Assembly (NCBI RefSeq): GCF_013404085.1
Contig: NZ_JABFHO010000001.1
Span: 496,001 to 560,000, forward strand
DNA length: 64,000 bases
Reading direction: 5' to 3'
Source: Winogradskyella helgolandensis
GTDB taxonomy: Bacteria; Bacteroidota; Bacteroidia; Flavobacteriales; Flavobacteriaceae
Shown here in pieces: positions 1-7,281 of the stretch (positions are counted from its first letter, which is position 1; every line of letters starts with the position of its first letter). The notes under the pieces were generated by a model. That model was not told the DNA's origin. It worked only from the letters and a program-made list of their open reading frames with translations, and did not search any database. The position numbers were made by a program, and so were the translations under genes.

Positions 1-417
1 GAATTGAACAACTCTAGATTTATTTATATTCCCAAATAAGGGATGCTTAAAATAAGCGTTATTATCTAAACTAGATATCGTTTTTATCTGCGCTCTCGCT
101 TCTGCTAATTGCAATATAATAGCGTCTTCTTTAATGATTTCGGGTGGTGTAACATATTTTGGCGCTTTTGCTTTTCCTCTTGGAAAGAATCTAAATTTTA
201 ATAACAACTTACCAATAAAGCTGAAATTATCCTCATACAACGCTGGATCAGAATTCTGCATCGCTGTCACAACTGCATTAATAACTTTTAAGCTGTGGTC
301 TAAATGCCATGCAACATTCGCTTTTGAAATACTTGTCTTTATAGCTTTACTATTAGGAATTAAACCTTCCATAAGGTCTAATTTATTTTGTAAAACTGTA
401 ATATCTACTGAACTCAT
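1..417 (-). CDS. DUF1569 / DinB-like protein, 3' end cut by window edge
   Basis: The reading frame runs from the ATG at 417 to the window edge without a stop, so 139 residues are visible and the C-terminus is missing. Residues 34-45 carry an AWHLDHSLKV stretch with His38 and His41, and HPLFG lies near 125. This pattern fits DUF1569, a DinB-like helical-bundle family that usually ends in a further His-rich metal-site motif, which is not visible here. Members are cytoplasmic and mostly of unknown function; a metal-dependent thiol transferase role is inferred for the wider DinB superfamily. It follows the ahcY terminator in the same direction, so it probably has its own promoter. An opposite-strand frame at 134-433 is its shadow. 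Confidence 0.7.
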   Translation of the reverse strand, partial: MSSVDITVLQNKLDLMEGLIPNSKAIKTSISKANVAWHLDHSLKVINAVVTAMQNSDPALYEDNFSFIGKLLLKFRFFPRGKAKAPKYVTPPEIIKEDAIILQLAEARAQIKTISSLDNNAYFKHPLFGNINKSRVVQF

Positions 418-451
418 TTTAGTTATTTATTGAAAGGTAGTTATAATAAAA

Positions 452-481
452 AAAATCCCAAACACTAATGCTTGGGATTTT
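452..481 (-). terminator. Rho-independent terminator after ahcY
   Basis: A 10-bp perfect stem (452-461 with 472-481, core ATCCCAA / TTGGGAT) with a 10-nt loop is flanked by A and T runs on both sides. It lies 35 nt past the ahcY stop and just before the next minus-strand gene, so it most likely ends ahcY transcription. Confidence 0.8.
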
Positions 482-489
482 ACTATTCT

Positions 490-514
490 GAGATTCCTGC
501 TTTTGCAGAAATTT
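490..514. repeat. Dispersed imperfect palindrome, family A copy 1
   Basis: An imperfect palindrome centred on CCTGCTTTTGCAG sits immediately after the ahcY stop codon. Related palindromes occur at 47365-47387 and 57799-57820 (shared pattern ATWCCTGCYTTYGYARG). All three are intergenic, which suggests a REP-like dispersed repeat. Part of it may also fold in the ahcY 3' UTR. Confidence 0.5.
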
Positions 515-515
515 G

Positions 516-1832
516 TTAGTATCTGTAATGTTCTGGCTTATAAGGCCCTTCAACTTTCACACCAATATAATCCGCTTGGTATTCTGCCAGTTCAGTTAAC
601 TCAACACCAATTTTTTCTAAGTGTAATTTAGCTACTTTTTCATCTAAATGCTTTGGTAACATGTATACATCGTTTCCGTAAGCTTCAGAGTTTTTCCAAA
701 GTTCAATCTGAGCTAAAGTCTGGTTTGTAAATGAGTTACTCATTACAAAACTTGGATGACCTGTAGCACAACCTAAGTTTACTAAACGCCCTTCAGCAAG
801 AAGAATAATATCTTTTCCGTCGATGTTATATTTGTCTACTTGAGGCTTAATAGTATCTTTAGTAGCACCATGCTTTTCGTTTAACCAACCTACTTGAATT
901 TCGTTATCAAAGTGTCCAATATTTGCTACAATTACTTTGTCTTTCATTGCCTCAAAATGCTCAGCTCTAACGATATCTTTATTTCCAGTTGTTGTGATAA
1001 TAATATCAGAATTACCAACAACGGTTTCTAATTTCTTTACTTCAAAACCGTCCATTGCAGCTTGTAATGCACAAATTGGATCAATTTCAGTAACAGTAAC
1101 AATAGAACCTGCACCTTTAAAAGAAGCCGCTGTACCTTTACCAACATCACCATAACCACAAACCGTTACACGTTTACCAGCTAACATGATATCTGTTGCT
1201 CTACGAATGGCATCTACTGCAGATTCTTTACAACCATATTTATTATCGAACTTAGATTTTGTTACAGAATCATTAACGTTAATTGCTGGCATAGTTAAAG
1301 TACCATTTTTAACACGTTCATAAAGTCTGTGAACACCTGTAGTCGTTTCTTCCGAAAGACCTTTTATACCTTCAGATAATTCTGGGTATTTATCTAAAAC
1401 CATATTAGTTAAATCACCACCATCATCTAAAATCATGTTTAATGGCTTACGATCTTCACCAAAGAAAAGTGTTTGCTCAATACACCAATCAAACTCTTCT
1501 TCTGTTAATCCTTTCCATGCATATACAGCAGTTCCTGCAGCAGCAATTGCAGCAGCAGCCTGATCTTGTGTAGAGAAAATATTACAAGAACTCCAAGTTA
1601 CCTCAGCACCTAAAGCTTGTAATGTTTCAATTAGTACTGCAGTCTGAATCGTCATGTGTAAACATCCTGCAATACGTGCACCTTTTAAAGGCTGCTCGTT
1701 TTTATACTCCTCACGTAAACTCATTAAACCTGGCATTTCTGCTTCGGCTAAATTAATTTCCTTTCTTCCCCAAGCCGCAAGCGACATATCTTTTACCTTA
1801 TTTGGTACGTAAGCAACTGTTTTTGAACTCAT
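516..1832 (-). CDS. ahcY: Adenosylhomocysteinase
   Basis: Splits S-adenosylhomocysteine into adenosine and homocysteine using bound NAD, removing the inhibitor of methyltransferases in the activated methyl cycle. At 438 residues it is full length. Visible hallmarks are His59 in the HMTIQTAVL motif, the ILDDGGD segment (134-140), [11 protein letters not shown] (160-170), the Lys/Asp active-site segment [10 protein letters not shown] (191-200), the NAD-binding GYGDVGKG (226-233) and a C-terminal PYKPEHYRY tail typical of the family. It is cytoplasmic and forms tetramers in known cases. It is a single gene with its own promoter and a terminator, divergent from the phosphopantetheinyl transferase gene. 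Confidence 0.97.
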   Translation of the reverse strand: MSSKTVAYVPNKVKDMSLAAWGRKEINLAEAEMPGLMSLREEYKNEQPLKGARIAGCLHMTIQTAVLIETLQALGAEVTWSSCNIFSTQDQAAAAIAAAGTAVYAWKGLTEEEFDWCIEQTLFFGEDRKPLNMILDDGGDLTNMVLDKYPELSEGIKGLSEETTTGVHRLYERVKNGTLTMPAINVNDSVTKSKFDNKYGCKESAVDAIRRATDIMLAGKRVTVCGYGDVGKGTAASFKGAGSIVTVTEIDPICALQAAMDGFEVKKLETVVGNSDIIITTTGNKDIVRAEHFEAMKDKVIVANIGHFDNEIQVGWLNEKHGATKDTIKPQVDKYNIDGKDIILLAEGRLVNLGCATGHPSFVMSNSFTNQTLAQIELWKNSEAYGNDVYMLPKHLDEKVAKLHLEKIGVELTELAEYQADYIGVKVEGPYKPEHYRY

Positions 1833-1929
1833 ATTTTTTTCTTTGTTTTTATATTTTAAACACCTTTGGGTTTAGCACTTAAATAGTTAAATTCGCCTAT
1901 ATAAAATACCAAATCTGCCTTAGGCAGTG

Positions 1930-1961
1930 CAAATGTAATCAATATCATTCAGAATTCTAAA
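1930..1961 (-). promoter_or_regulatory. Candidate ahcY promoter with adjacent palindrome
   Basis: On the minus strand TACATTTG (1937-1930) matches the Bacteroidota -7 consensus TAnnTTTG, with a weak TTTA -33 element about 20 nt upstream (1961-1958). The expected start, near 1924, falls inside the palindrome CTGCCTTAGGCAG (1915-1927), a possible operator. The -33 box touches the start codon of the divergent gene. Confidence 0.4.
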
Positions 1962-2587
1962 TGCCACTATATAAAACCATTAGTGTAAATTCACAAACTA
2001 CTGTTAAAATCTGGAAGATTGAAGAATCATACGATGCTCTATTTCAGGCTTTAGATTTAAAACCTCAAAGTTTACAACGTGTTTTAGGCATGAAAAGTGA
2101 ACTGCATCAGCGTGGTTTTTTAAGTGTTAGACATCTGCTGCGTGAATTTGGATATTCCGATCAAGATTTGTACTATGACGATCATGGAAAACCACATCTT
2201 AAAGATGGTAAACATATTTCCATTACTCATTCTTTTACGTTTTCAGGGATTATAATTAGCGATAGCGAGGTTGGTATTGATATTGAAAAACAACGTGAAA
2301 AAATAAAAATCATAGCGCACAAATTTGTAGATTATGAGTTCAGTTATTTAAACACAATAGATGAAGATTCCATTAGAAGGCTAACCGTGATTTGGGGAAT
2401 TAAAGAATCACTTTATAAACTTTTCGCCACTCCTGGTATGCTATTTAAAAAACATTTTTTAGTCATTCCCTTTATGTTTGAAGATGGAGAAACAGTAGCT
2501 TGGATTGATTACAATAACAAAAAATACAGATACAACACAGCATTTTTAGAATTTGAAGGGTTTACTTGTGCTTATGTGATTCCATAA
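1961..2587 (+). CDS. 4'-phosphopantetheinyl transferase superfamily protein
   Basis: Predicted to transfer the phosphopantetheine arm of CoA to a serine of a carrier protein, activating acyl, peptidyl or aryl carrier domains. The 208-residue length and motifs fit the Sfp-type family: GKPHL (76-80), ISITHS (86-91), the magnesium-binding GIDIE (105-109) and WGIKESLYK (145-153). The N-terminal half is less conserved, as usual. It leads a run of same-strand genes through GGGP synthase. The partner carrier protein is not in this window, and the specific substrate (fatty-acid ACP or a secondary-metabolite carrier) cannot be told from sequence. Confidence 0.88.
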   Translation: MPLYKTISVNSQTTVKIWKIEESYDALFQALDLKPQSLQRVLGMKSELHQRGFLSVRHLLREFGYSDQDLYYDDHGKPHLKDGKHISITHSFTFSGIIISDSEVGIDIEKQREKIKIIAHKFVDYEFSYLNTIDEDSIRRLTVIWGIKESLYKLFATPGMLFKKHFLVIPFMFEDGETVAWIDYNNKKYRYNTAFLEFEGFTCAYVIP

Positions 2588-2696
2588 ATTAGAGATGAAA
2601 GAAAATAGAATAAAGAAAAATGAACATCGAATTCTCAATTTAGAATTTGATTTTTAGGTTTGGAATTTTAAACCAAAATTTATTCTTACAAATGAA

Positions 2697-3428
2697 ATGA
2701 AACACACAACAAGCAACATATTAGATACAATTATTGCTAACGAGAAAAACTTAGCTGTTTTAATCGATCCTGATAAAATGAAACCTAATAAGGTTTCAAG
2801 CTTTATAAATAAGGTCAATCAATCTGTTGCGACTCATATTTTTGTTGGTGGAAGTGAAGTCGATAAAGGAGTAACTGAAACGTTAGTCATAGAACTCAAA
2901 AAGCACACTATTTTGCCAATTGTTTTATTTCCAGGCGATATCATCCAGATTACAGATAAAGCCGATGGTATTTTGTTTCTATCTTTAATTTCTGGTCGAA
3001 ATCCTGATTATTTAATAGGTAAACAAGTGGAAGCGGTTTCAAAATTAACTAAAACCAATCTTGAAATTATACCAACAGGCTATATTCTCATTGAAAATGG
3101 AAAAGAAACTGCTGTACAACGCGTAAGTGCAACAAAACCGATAAAACGAAGTGATATTCAAACTATAAAAGACACAGCAAAAGCAGGAGAATTATTAGGT
3201 ATGAAACTCATTTATCTCGAAGCTGGTAGTGGAGCAACACATCCTATTGAATCTTATATCATAACCGAAGTAAAGCAACAGTTAAATATTCCATTAATTG
3301 TTGGTGGAGGTATTAAAACTAAAGCAGAAATGGAATCTGCTTATACAGCAGGAGCGGATTTAGTGGTCATTGGAACTGCTTTTGAAAAAGATGAATCCTT
3401 CTTTAATGAATTAAAAAACTTAACATAA
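2697..3428 (+). CDS. Geranylgeranylglyceryl/heptaprenylglyceryl phosphate synthase family protein
   Basis: A TIM-barrel prenyltransferase of the GGGPS/PcrB family that joins sn-glycerol-1-phosphate to a polyprenyl diphosphate through an ether bond, the first step of archaeal-type lipids. At 243 residues it is full length. Family motifs are LIDPDK (22-27), GGSEVD (51-56), FPGD (78-81), YLEAGSGA (173-180), VGGGI (202-206) and VIGTAFE (224-230). Bacteroidota carry such enzymes although they do not make archaeal membranes, and the product's fate there is unclear. It is followed after one base by the thiamine-binding gene, so the two are probably co-transcribed. Confidence 0.92.
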   Translation: MKHTTSNILDTIIANEKNLAVLIDPDKMKPNKVSSFINKVNQSVATHIFVGGSEVDKGVTETLVIELKKHTILPIVLFPGDIIQITDKADGILFLSLISGRNPDYLIGKQVEAVSKLTKTNLEIIPTGYILIENGKETAVQRVSATKPIKRSDIQTIKDTAKAGELLGMKLIYLEAGSGATHPIESYIITEVKQQLNIPLIVGGGIKTKAEMESAYTAGADLVVIGTAFEKDESFFNELKNLT

Positions 3429-3429
3429 C

Positions 3430-3690
3430 ATGGAAATATCAGTAGATCTCACACTTTCCCCTTTACAAAATGATTACGAAAAACATGTCATTAATTTTAT
3501 TAAAGCATTGCGTGATTCAAAATTTAAAGTTTTAGAAAATCCTTTAAGCACTCAAATATTTGGAAACTATGACGAGCTCATGCCCTTTTTAACAAAGGAA
3601 ATAAAGCGTTCTTTTGAAGATGTTGATATTTCTGTACTCACCATGAAAGTGGTTAAAACTAATCGCAGCGACTATGAACCAAATTTTTGA
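3430..3690 (+). CDS. Thiamine-binding protein (MTH1187/YkoF-like)
   Basis: An 86-residue protein without signal peptide that resembles the small ferredoxin-like thiamine-binding family (PF01910), in which dimers or tetramers bind thiamine or a related pyrimidine. The start EISVDLTLSPL, the central IKALRDSKFKVLENPLSTQ and the C-terminal SVLTMKVV follow the beta-alpha-beta pattern of the family. It overlaps the next gene, a Pnu-type vitamin carrier, by 17 nt, and a TPP riboswitch with a TonB-dependent receptor lies downstream. This context supports a cytoplasmic role in thiamine handling; the exact role (buffer, carrier or regulator) is inferred. Confidence 0.75.
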   Translation: MEISVDLTLSPLQNDYEKHVINFIKALRDSKFKVLENPLSTQIFGNYDELMPFLTKEIKRSFEDVDISVLTMKVVKTNRSDYEPNF

Positions 3691-4306
3691 TTTCTTTTTT
3701 AGTCAATATTCAGACTATCAAACTATGGATATTGTCTTAGAAATTGTGGCAGTAATTTTTGGTTTTCTATCAGTTTGGTTCTCTAAGAAGAACAATATAT
3801 TAGTATTTCCAACAGGTATGATAAGCACTTGTATTTTCGTATATCTATTACTAAAATGGCAACTTTTAGGAGATATGATGATTAATGCGTATTACTTTAT
3901 TATGAGTGTTGTTGGTTGGTACATTTGGACTCGAAAAGTAGATGCTAAACACGAAACACCAATCTCTAAAACCACAAAAAAAGAAAAAATTATAAGCCTT
4001 GTTATTTTTATAGTAACCCTTGTTTTTGTATTTATCGTTTACAAAACCTTTGACAAATGGACGAGTTGGGTCGCTTATGTAGATACTGTTACAACTGCTA
4101 CCTTTTTTGTTGGTATGTGGTTAATGGCAAAACGAAAAATAGAAAATTGGATTTATTGGATTATTGGTGATATTATTTCAATTCCTCTATATTTTTATAA
4201 AGGATTTACATTCACAAGTTTCCAATATTTAGGATTTACAATAATAGCCATTTTTGGATATTTAGCATGGAAGAAGCACTTAAACAACAACCTAGTAACT
4301 GCATAA
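3674..4306 (+). CDS. Pnu-family vitamin transporter (PnuT thiamine or PnuC nicotinamide riboside type)
   Basis: A 210-residue inner-membrane protein with about seven hydrophobic segments. It shows Pnu-family signatures: VVGWYIWTRK near residue 80 and the tryptophan-rich ENWIYWIIGDIISIPLYFYKG segment near 155-177, interrupted by a charged Lys/Arg loop. Pnu carriers work by facilitated diffusion and need a kinase to trap the substrate; the next gene encodes such a kinase and overlaps by 40 nt. The neighbouring thiamine-binding gene and downstream TPP riboswitch favour thiamine (PnuT) over nicotinamide riboside (PnuC), but the binding-site residues alone do not decide this. Confidence 0.85.
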   Translation: MNQIFDFFFSQYSDYQTMDIVLEIVAVIFGFLSVWFSKKNNILVFPTGMISTCIFVYLLLKWQLLGDMMINAYYFIMSVVGWYIWTRKVDAKHETPISKTTKKEKIISLVIFIVTLVFVFIVYKTFDKWTSWVAYVDTVTTATFFVGMWLMAKRKIENWIYWIIGDIISIPLYFYKGFTFTSFQYLGFTIIAIFGYLAWKKHLNNNLVTA

Positions 4307-4836
4307 AAGTAGTTTTATTTGGCCCTGAATCTACTGGTAAAACAACATTGTCTCGTCAGTTGGCGGAACATTACGATTCGGTTTGGGTGCCAGAATATTC
4401 ACGCACATATCTTCAAGATAAGTGGAACAATGAGCATAAAATTTGCAAACCTAAAGATATACTTCCAATAGCCATTGGGCAGATGAAACTTGAAAACGAA
4501 TTGGCAAAAAAAACGGACACCGTTTTAATTTGCGACACCAATTTACTTGAAACTAAAGTCTATAGTGAGGCTTATTACCAAGGCACATGTGACCCTATTT
4601 TAAATACATATGCTCTAAAAAATTTTTACCATCTATACTTTTTAACTTATATTGACACCCCTTGGGAAAACGACGACCTAAGAGACAAGCCCAATGAACG
4701 CGAATCTATGTTTAATGCTTTTGAAACCGCTCTAAAAACCTACAATAAACCTTACGTTTTATTAAAAGGAAATAAAGAGGAACGTCTTAAAATTGCTATT
4801 CAGCATATTAATAACCTACTAAAACAGAAGAAATGA
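4267..4836 (+). CDS. NadR-like P-loop kinase (AAA_28)
   Basis: A 189-residue soluble ATP-binding protein with a Walker A motif GPESTGKTT at 19-27 and a Walker-B-like DTVLICDTNLLET segment near 80-92. It matches the C-terminal nicotinamide riboside kinase domain of NadR but lacks the NMN adenylyltransferase and DNA-binding domains. Its start lies 40 nt inside the Pnu gene and its end overlaps DUF4301 by 4 nt, so the genes are translationally coupled. The expected job is to phosphorylate the vitamin entering through the Pnu carrier. Context suggests thiamine; nicotinamide riboside is the main alternative. Confidence 0.8.
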   Translation: MEEALKQQPSNCIKVVLFGPESTGKTTLSRQLAEHYDSVWVPEYSRTYLQDKWNNEHKICKPKDILPIAIGQMKLENELAKKTDTVLICDTNLLETKVYSEAYYQGTCDPILNTYALKNFYHLYFLTYIDTPWENDDLRDKPNERESMFNAFETALKTYNKPYVLLKGNKEERLKIAIQHINNLLKQKK

Positions 4837-6392
4837 GTTTTACTGAAAACGATATCAATCAAATAGAATCTAACGACTTAACCTTAGCTAAGGTTAGAAG
4901 CCAAATCGAAATTTTTGAAACTGGAATTCCGTTTACAAGTATTTCTGATGCCGCCACGCTGAATCATGGTATTATGCCCTTAAATGATTCTAGTATTGAA
5001 GATTATGTCTCAATTTTTGAAACCGAAAAAGACAACAAGACGTTGTTAAAGTTTGTTCCCGCTTCTGGAGCAGCAACAAGAATGTTTAAGTTTCTATTCA
5101 AATTTGTCAGTGAATATAATTCGAATGAACAATCACTCAACTCATATATTAACAAAAATAACCTTAAAGAGTTATCCTTGTTCATGGTAGGCTTAGAGAA
5201 GTTTCCTTTTTACAATCAGGTCTTAGAATTATTAGAATCTAAAGGGATTGATTATGAAAACTTATCTAATCAAGAAAAGGTTTGGCATTTTGCAAAAGCT
5301 ATGTTAGATGAAAATCAACTCAACTTTGGAAACCAACCTAAAGGATTACTCCCTTTTCATGATTACAAGAACAACCATATATCTACAGCATTTGAAGAAC
5401 ATTTATATGAGTCTGCTTTGTATGCTTCAAGTAATGGCGTGGCTAAACTCCACTTCACCATTTCAGAAGTTTATGAAAATAAGTTTACTAAAGAATTCAA
5501 AAATATTCAAAATCAGGTTGAACAAAATACTGGAGTAACATTCGATATCTCGTTTTCATACCAACAACAATCCACCGATACTATTGCTGTAACATTAAAA
5601 AATAGACCCTTTAGAGAACCGGATGGCTCATTACTGTTTAGACCATCTGGACATGGTGCTTTATTAAAAAACTTAAACGCCTTAGACGCTGATATTATTT
5701 TTGTTAAGAATATAGATAATGTTGTCGTTTATAAATATAAAAATGAATTAGCAAAGTATAAAAAGGTATTAGCAGGAATCCTAATCACATTACAAACTAA
5801 AACGTTTAAATATTTACAAGAATTAGATTCAGCAGTCATAGATAAAGACACTTTAGTAGACGTAGAAAATTTCTTAACGCACAAATTAAGCATCAAAATA
5901 TCCGATGAGTATAAAAAATATACAGATCGTTATAAGATTGACTATTTACAAGAAAAATTAAACCGACCAATTAGAATTTGTGGAATGGTAAAAAATGAAG
6001 GTGAACCTGGCGGAGGACCATTTTGGGTAAAAGATCATAAATCCAATCAATCGCTTCAAATTGTAGAGTCGGCTCAAATCAATTTAAATGATCCTAATCA
6101 AGAAGACATTCTTAAAAATGCAACACACTTTAATCCCGTAGATTTAGTCTGTGGTGTAAAAAATTACAAAGGAGAAAAATTCGATTTAGAAAATTATGTA
6201 GATCATAATGCTGCTTTTATAACTGAGAAAACTAAAAATGGTAAGGATTTAAAAGCACTGGAATTACCTGGACTTTGGAATGGAAGTATGGCAAACTGGA
6301 CTACTATTTTTGTTGAAGTCCCAGTCATTACGTTCAACCCCGTAAAAACCGTCAACGATTTATTAAAATCACCACATCAAATTAAAGGATAG
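4833..6392 (+). CDS. DUF4301 family protein, nucleotidyltransferase-like
   Basis: A 519-residue cytoplasmic protein that I recognise as DUF4301, a family common in Bacteroidota with no assigned function. Residues 76-86 (PASGAATRMFK) resemble the glycine-rich nucleotide-binding start of sugar nucleotidyltransferases, and the segment around 270-295 (GHGALLKNLN followed by DADIIFVKNIDNV) recalls the substrate-binding region of UDP-sugar pyrophosphorylases. GGGPFWV lies near 395. A nucleotidyltransferase-like fold is therefore inferred. It is coupled to the upstream kinase gene (4-nt overlap) and to arfB (shared stop/start bases). Confidence 0.82.
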   Translation: MSFTENDINQIESNDLTLAKVRSQIEIFETGIPFTSISDAATLNHGIMPLNDSSIEDYVSIFETEKDNKTLLKFVPASGAATRMFKFLFKFVSEYNSNEQSLNSYINKNNLKELSLFMVGLEKFPFYNQVLELLESKGIDYENLSNQEKVWHFAKAMLDENQLNFGNQPKGLLPFHDYKNNHISTAFEEHLYESALYASSNGVAKLHFTISEVYENKFTKEFKNIQNQVEQNTGVTFDISFSYQQQSTDTIAVTLKNRPFREPDGSLLFRPSGHGALLKNLNALDADIIFVKNIDNVVVYKYKNELAKYKKVLAGILITLQTKTFKYLQELDSAVIDKDTLVDVENFLTHKLSIKISDEYKKYTDRYKIDYLQEKLNRPIRICGMVKNEGEPGGGPFWVKDHKSNQSLQIVESAQINLNDPNQEDILKNATHFNPVDLVCGVKNYKGEKFDLENYVDHNAAFITEKTKNGKDLKALELPGLWNGSMANWTTIFVEVPVITFNPVKTVNDLLKSPHQIKG

Positions 6393-6796
6393 TGGATGCA
6401 ACCTTACTTAAATCTGAATTAACCTATAAATACGTCCGAAGCTCGGGAAGCGGAGGCCAACATGTCAATAAGGTATCTTCAAAAGCCGAGTTATATTTTA
6501 ACCTGCAAAACTCATCTGTTTTTAATGACGACGAAAAACAAAAGCTTACCGAATTTTTCGACAATCGCTTAACTAAAGATGGTGTTTTAATTCTTGCCTG
6601 CGACGAAAGTAGAAGTCAATTTAGAAACAAGGCCTTAGTAACTCAGCGATTTTTAGAATTAATTCAACAAGGATTAAAGGTAGAAAAGAAACGAATTTCA
6701 ACTAGAGTTCCGAGATCAGTGAAGCGAAAACGTTTAAAAGCTAAACGGATTAATGCTGATAAAAAAGCGAATCGGAAGCCACCAACACTTGAGTAA
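6392..6796 (+). CDS. arfB: Alternative ribosome-rescue factor, peptidyl-tRNA hydrolase ArfB
   Basis: Releases nascent chains from ribosomes stalled on truncated mRNA by hydrolysing peptidyl-tRNA in the peptidyl transferase centre. The 134-residue protein has the GSGGQHVNKV motif with catalytic GGQ at 21-23 and the long basic C-terminal tail (KKRISTRVPRSVKRKR onwards) that occupies the empty mRNA channel. The start is GTG at 6392, using the last base of the DUF4301 stop codon (TAGTG). No ATG fits the frame. It is the last gene of the run before a non-coding stretch. Confidence 0.92.
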   Translation: MDATLLKSELTYKYVRSSGSGGQHVNKVSSKAELYFNLQNSSVFNDDEKQKLTEFFDNRLTKDGVLILACDESRSQFRNKALVTQRFLELIQQGLKVEKKRISTRVPRSVKRKRLKAKRINADKKANRKPPTLE

Positions 6797-6809
6797 CCAC
6801 TTCCAACAC

Positions 6810-6909
6810 TTCGAGTGATTCTGAAGCATAAAGAACTGTACAGAAAAGTGTTAATATACTTTCAAAAAGTTCTAGATACAAAATTCTAAAAAAAAGAATA
6901 TCACTCGAA
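6810..6909. repeat. 100-bp element with terminal inverted repeats TTCGAGTGAT
   Basis: Perfect 10-bp inverted ends TTCGAGTGAT (6810-6819) and ATCACTCGAA (6900-6909) enclose 80 bp containing further weak pairing. It is intergenic, between arfB and the riboswitch promoter. The ends and general shape resemble an intergenic repeat I recall from flavobacterial genomes, but only one copy is in the window. Confidence 0.45.
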
Positions 6910-6974
6910 CTGACACCTTAACTTCAATTCGAAAAAAATTCATAATTCATAATTCGAAATCCTAAAATCCTTTA

Positions 6975-6982
6975 TATCTTTG
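6975..6982 (+). promoter_or_regulatory. -7 promoter element of the TPP riboswitch/TonB receptor transcript
   Basis: TATCTTTG matches TAnnTTTG exactly. A transcription start expected near 6986-6990 would coincide with the 5' strand of riboswitch helix P1. The -33 element is weak (TTCG about 18 nt upstream). Confidence 0.6.
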
Positions 6983-6985
6983 CCG

Positions 6986-7069
6986 CGTTCTCAATAAAGG
7001 GGTGCCTATTATCGGCTGAGATCATACCCATTGAACCTAGAACAGGTAATGCTGTTTAGGAATAGAGCG
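6986..7069 (+). promoter_or_regulatory. TPP riboswitch (THI element)
   Basis: The conserved THI-box blocks occur in order: GGGGTGCC (6999-7006), CTGAGATCATACCC (7016-7029), GAACCTAGAACAGGTAATGC (7033-7052) and TTAGGAA (7056-7062). Helix P1 can form between CGTTCT (6986-6991) and AGAGCG (7064-7069) with one G-U pair. It lies about 210 nt upstream of a TonB-dependent receptor, which it should repress when thiamine pyrophosphate is plentiful. Confidence 0.95.
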
Positions 7070-7281
7070 TAAAGAAAATGTCTTATGGATATTTTTGGCG
7101 AACGCAATAGTTATCAATGTTTATTTTTCTACTTCTGAGTTATATCTTGTATTAATATACAGGCTATAAATTCAAAAAGGAAATCGACATTTTTAAATTT
7201 TGCAGTTGCTGGTAGCTCAAAAAATTAATTATTAACAAAGAATAATGACCTCTTTTTATTCGATTATAATACTATAGTCGT
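7070..7281 (+). promoter_or_regulatory. Long leader between TPP riboswitch and receptor gene
   Basis: About 210 nt of untranslated leader. GAACGC at 7100-7105 can pair perfectly with GCGTTC at 6985-6990, which also forms the 5' side of P1, so it could be the competing strand of an expression platform. A ten-codon frame (ATG at 7078, stop at 7108-7110) encodes MSYGYFWRTQ and covers GAACGC; it may be chance. No clear Rho-independent terminator was found. Confidence 0.35.

Noticed and set aside
134..433. Plus-strand open frame of 99 codons
   Set aside because: It is the opposite strand of the DUF1569 gene at 1-417, which has recognisable motifs and an open frame to the window edge; the plus frame has no family pattern.
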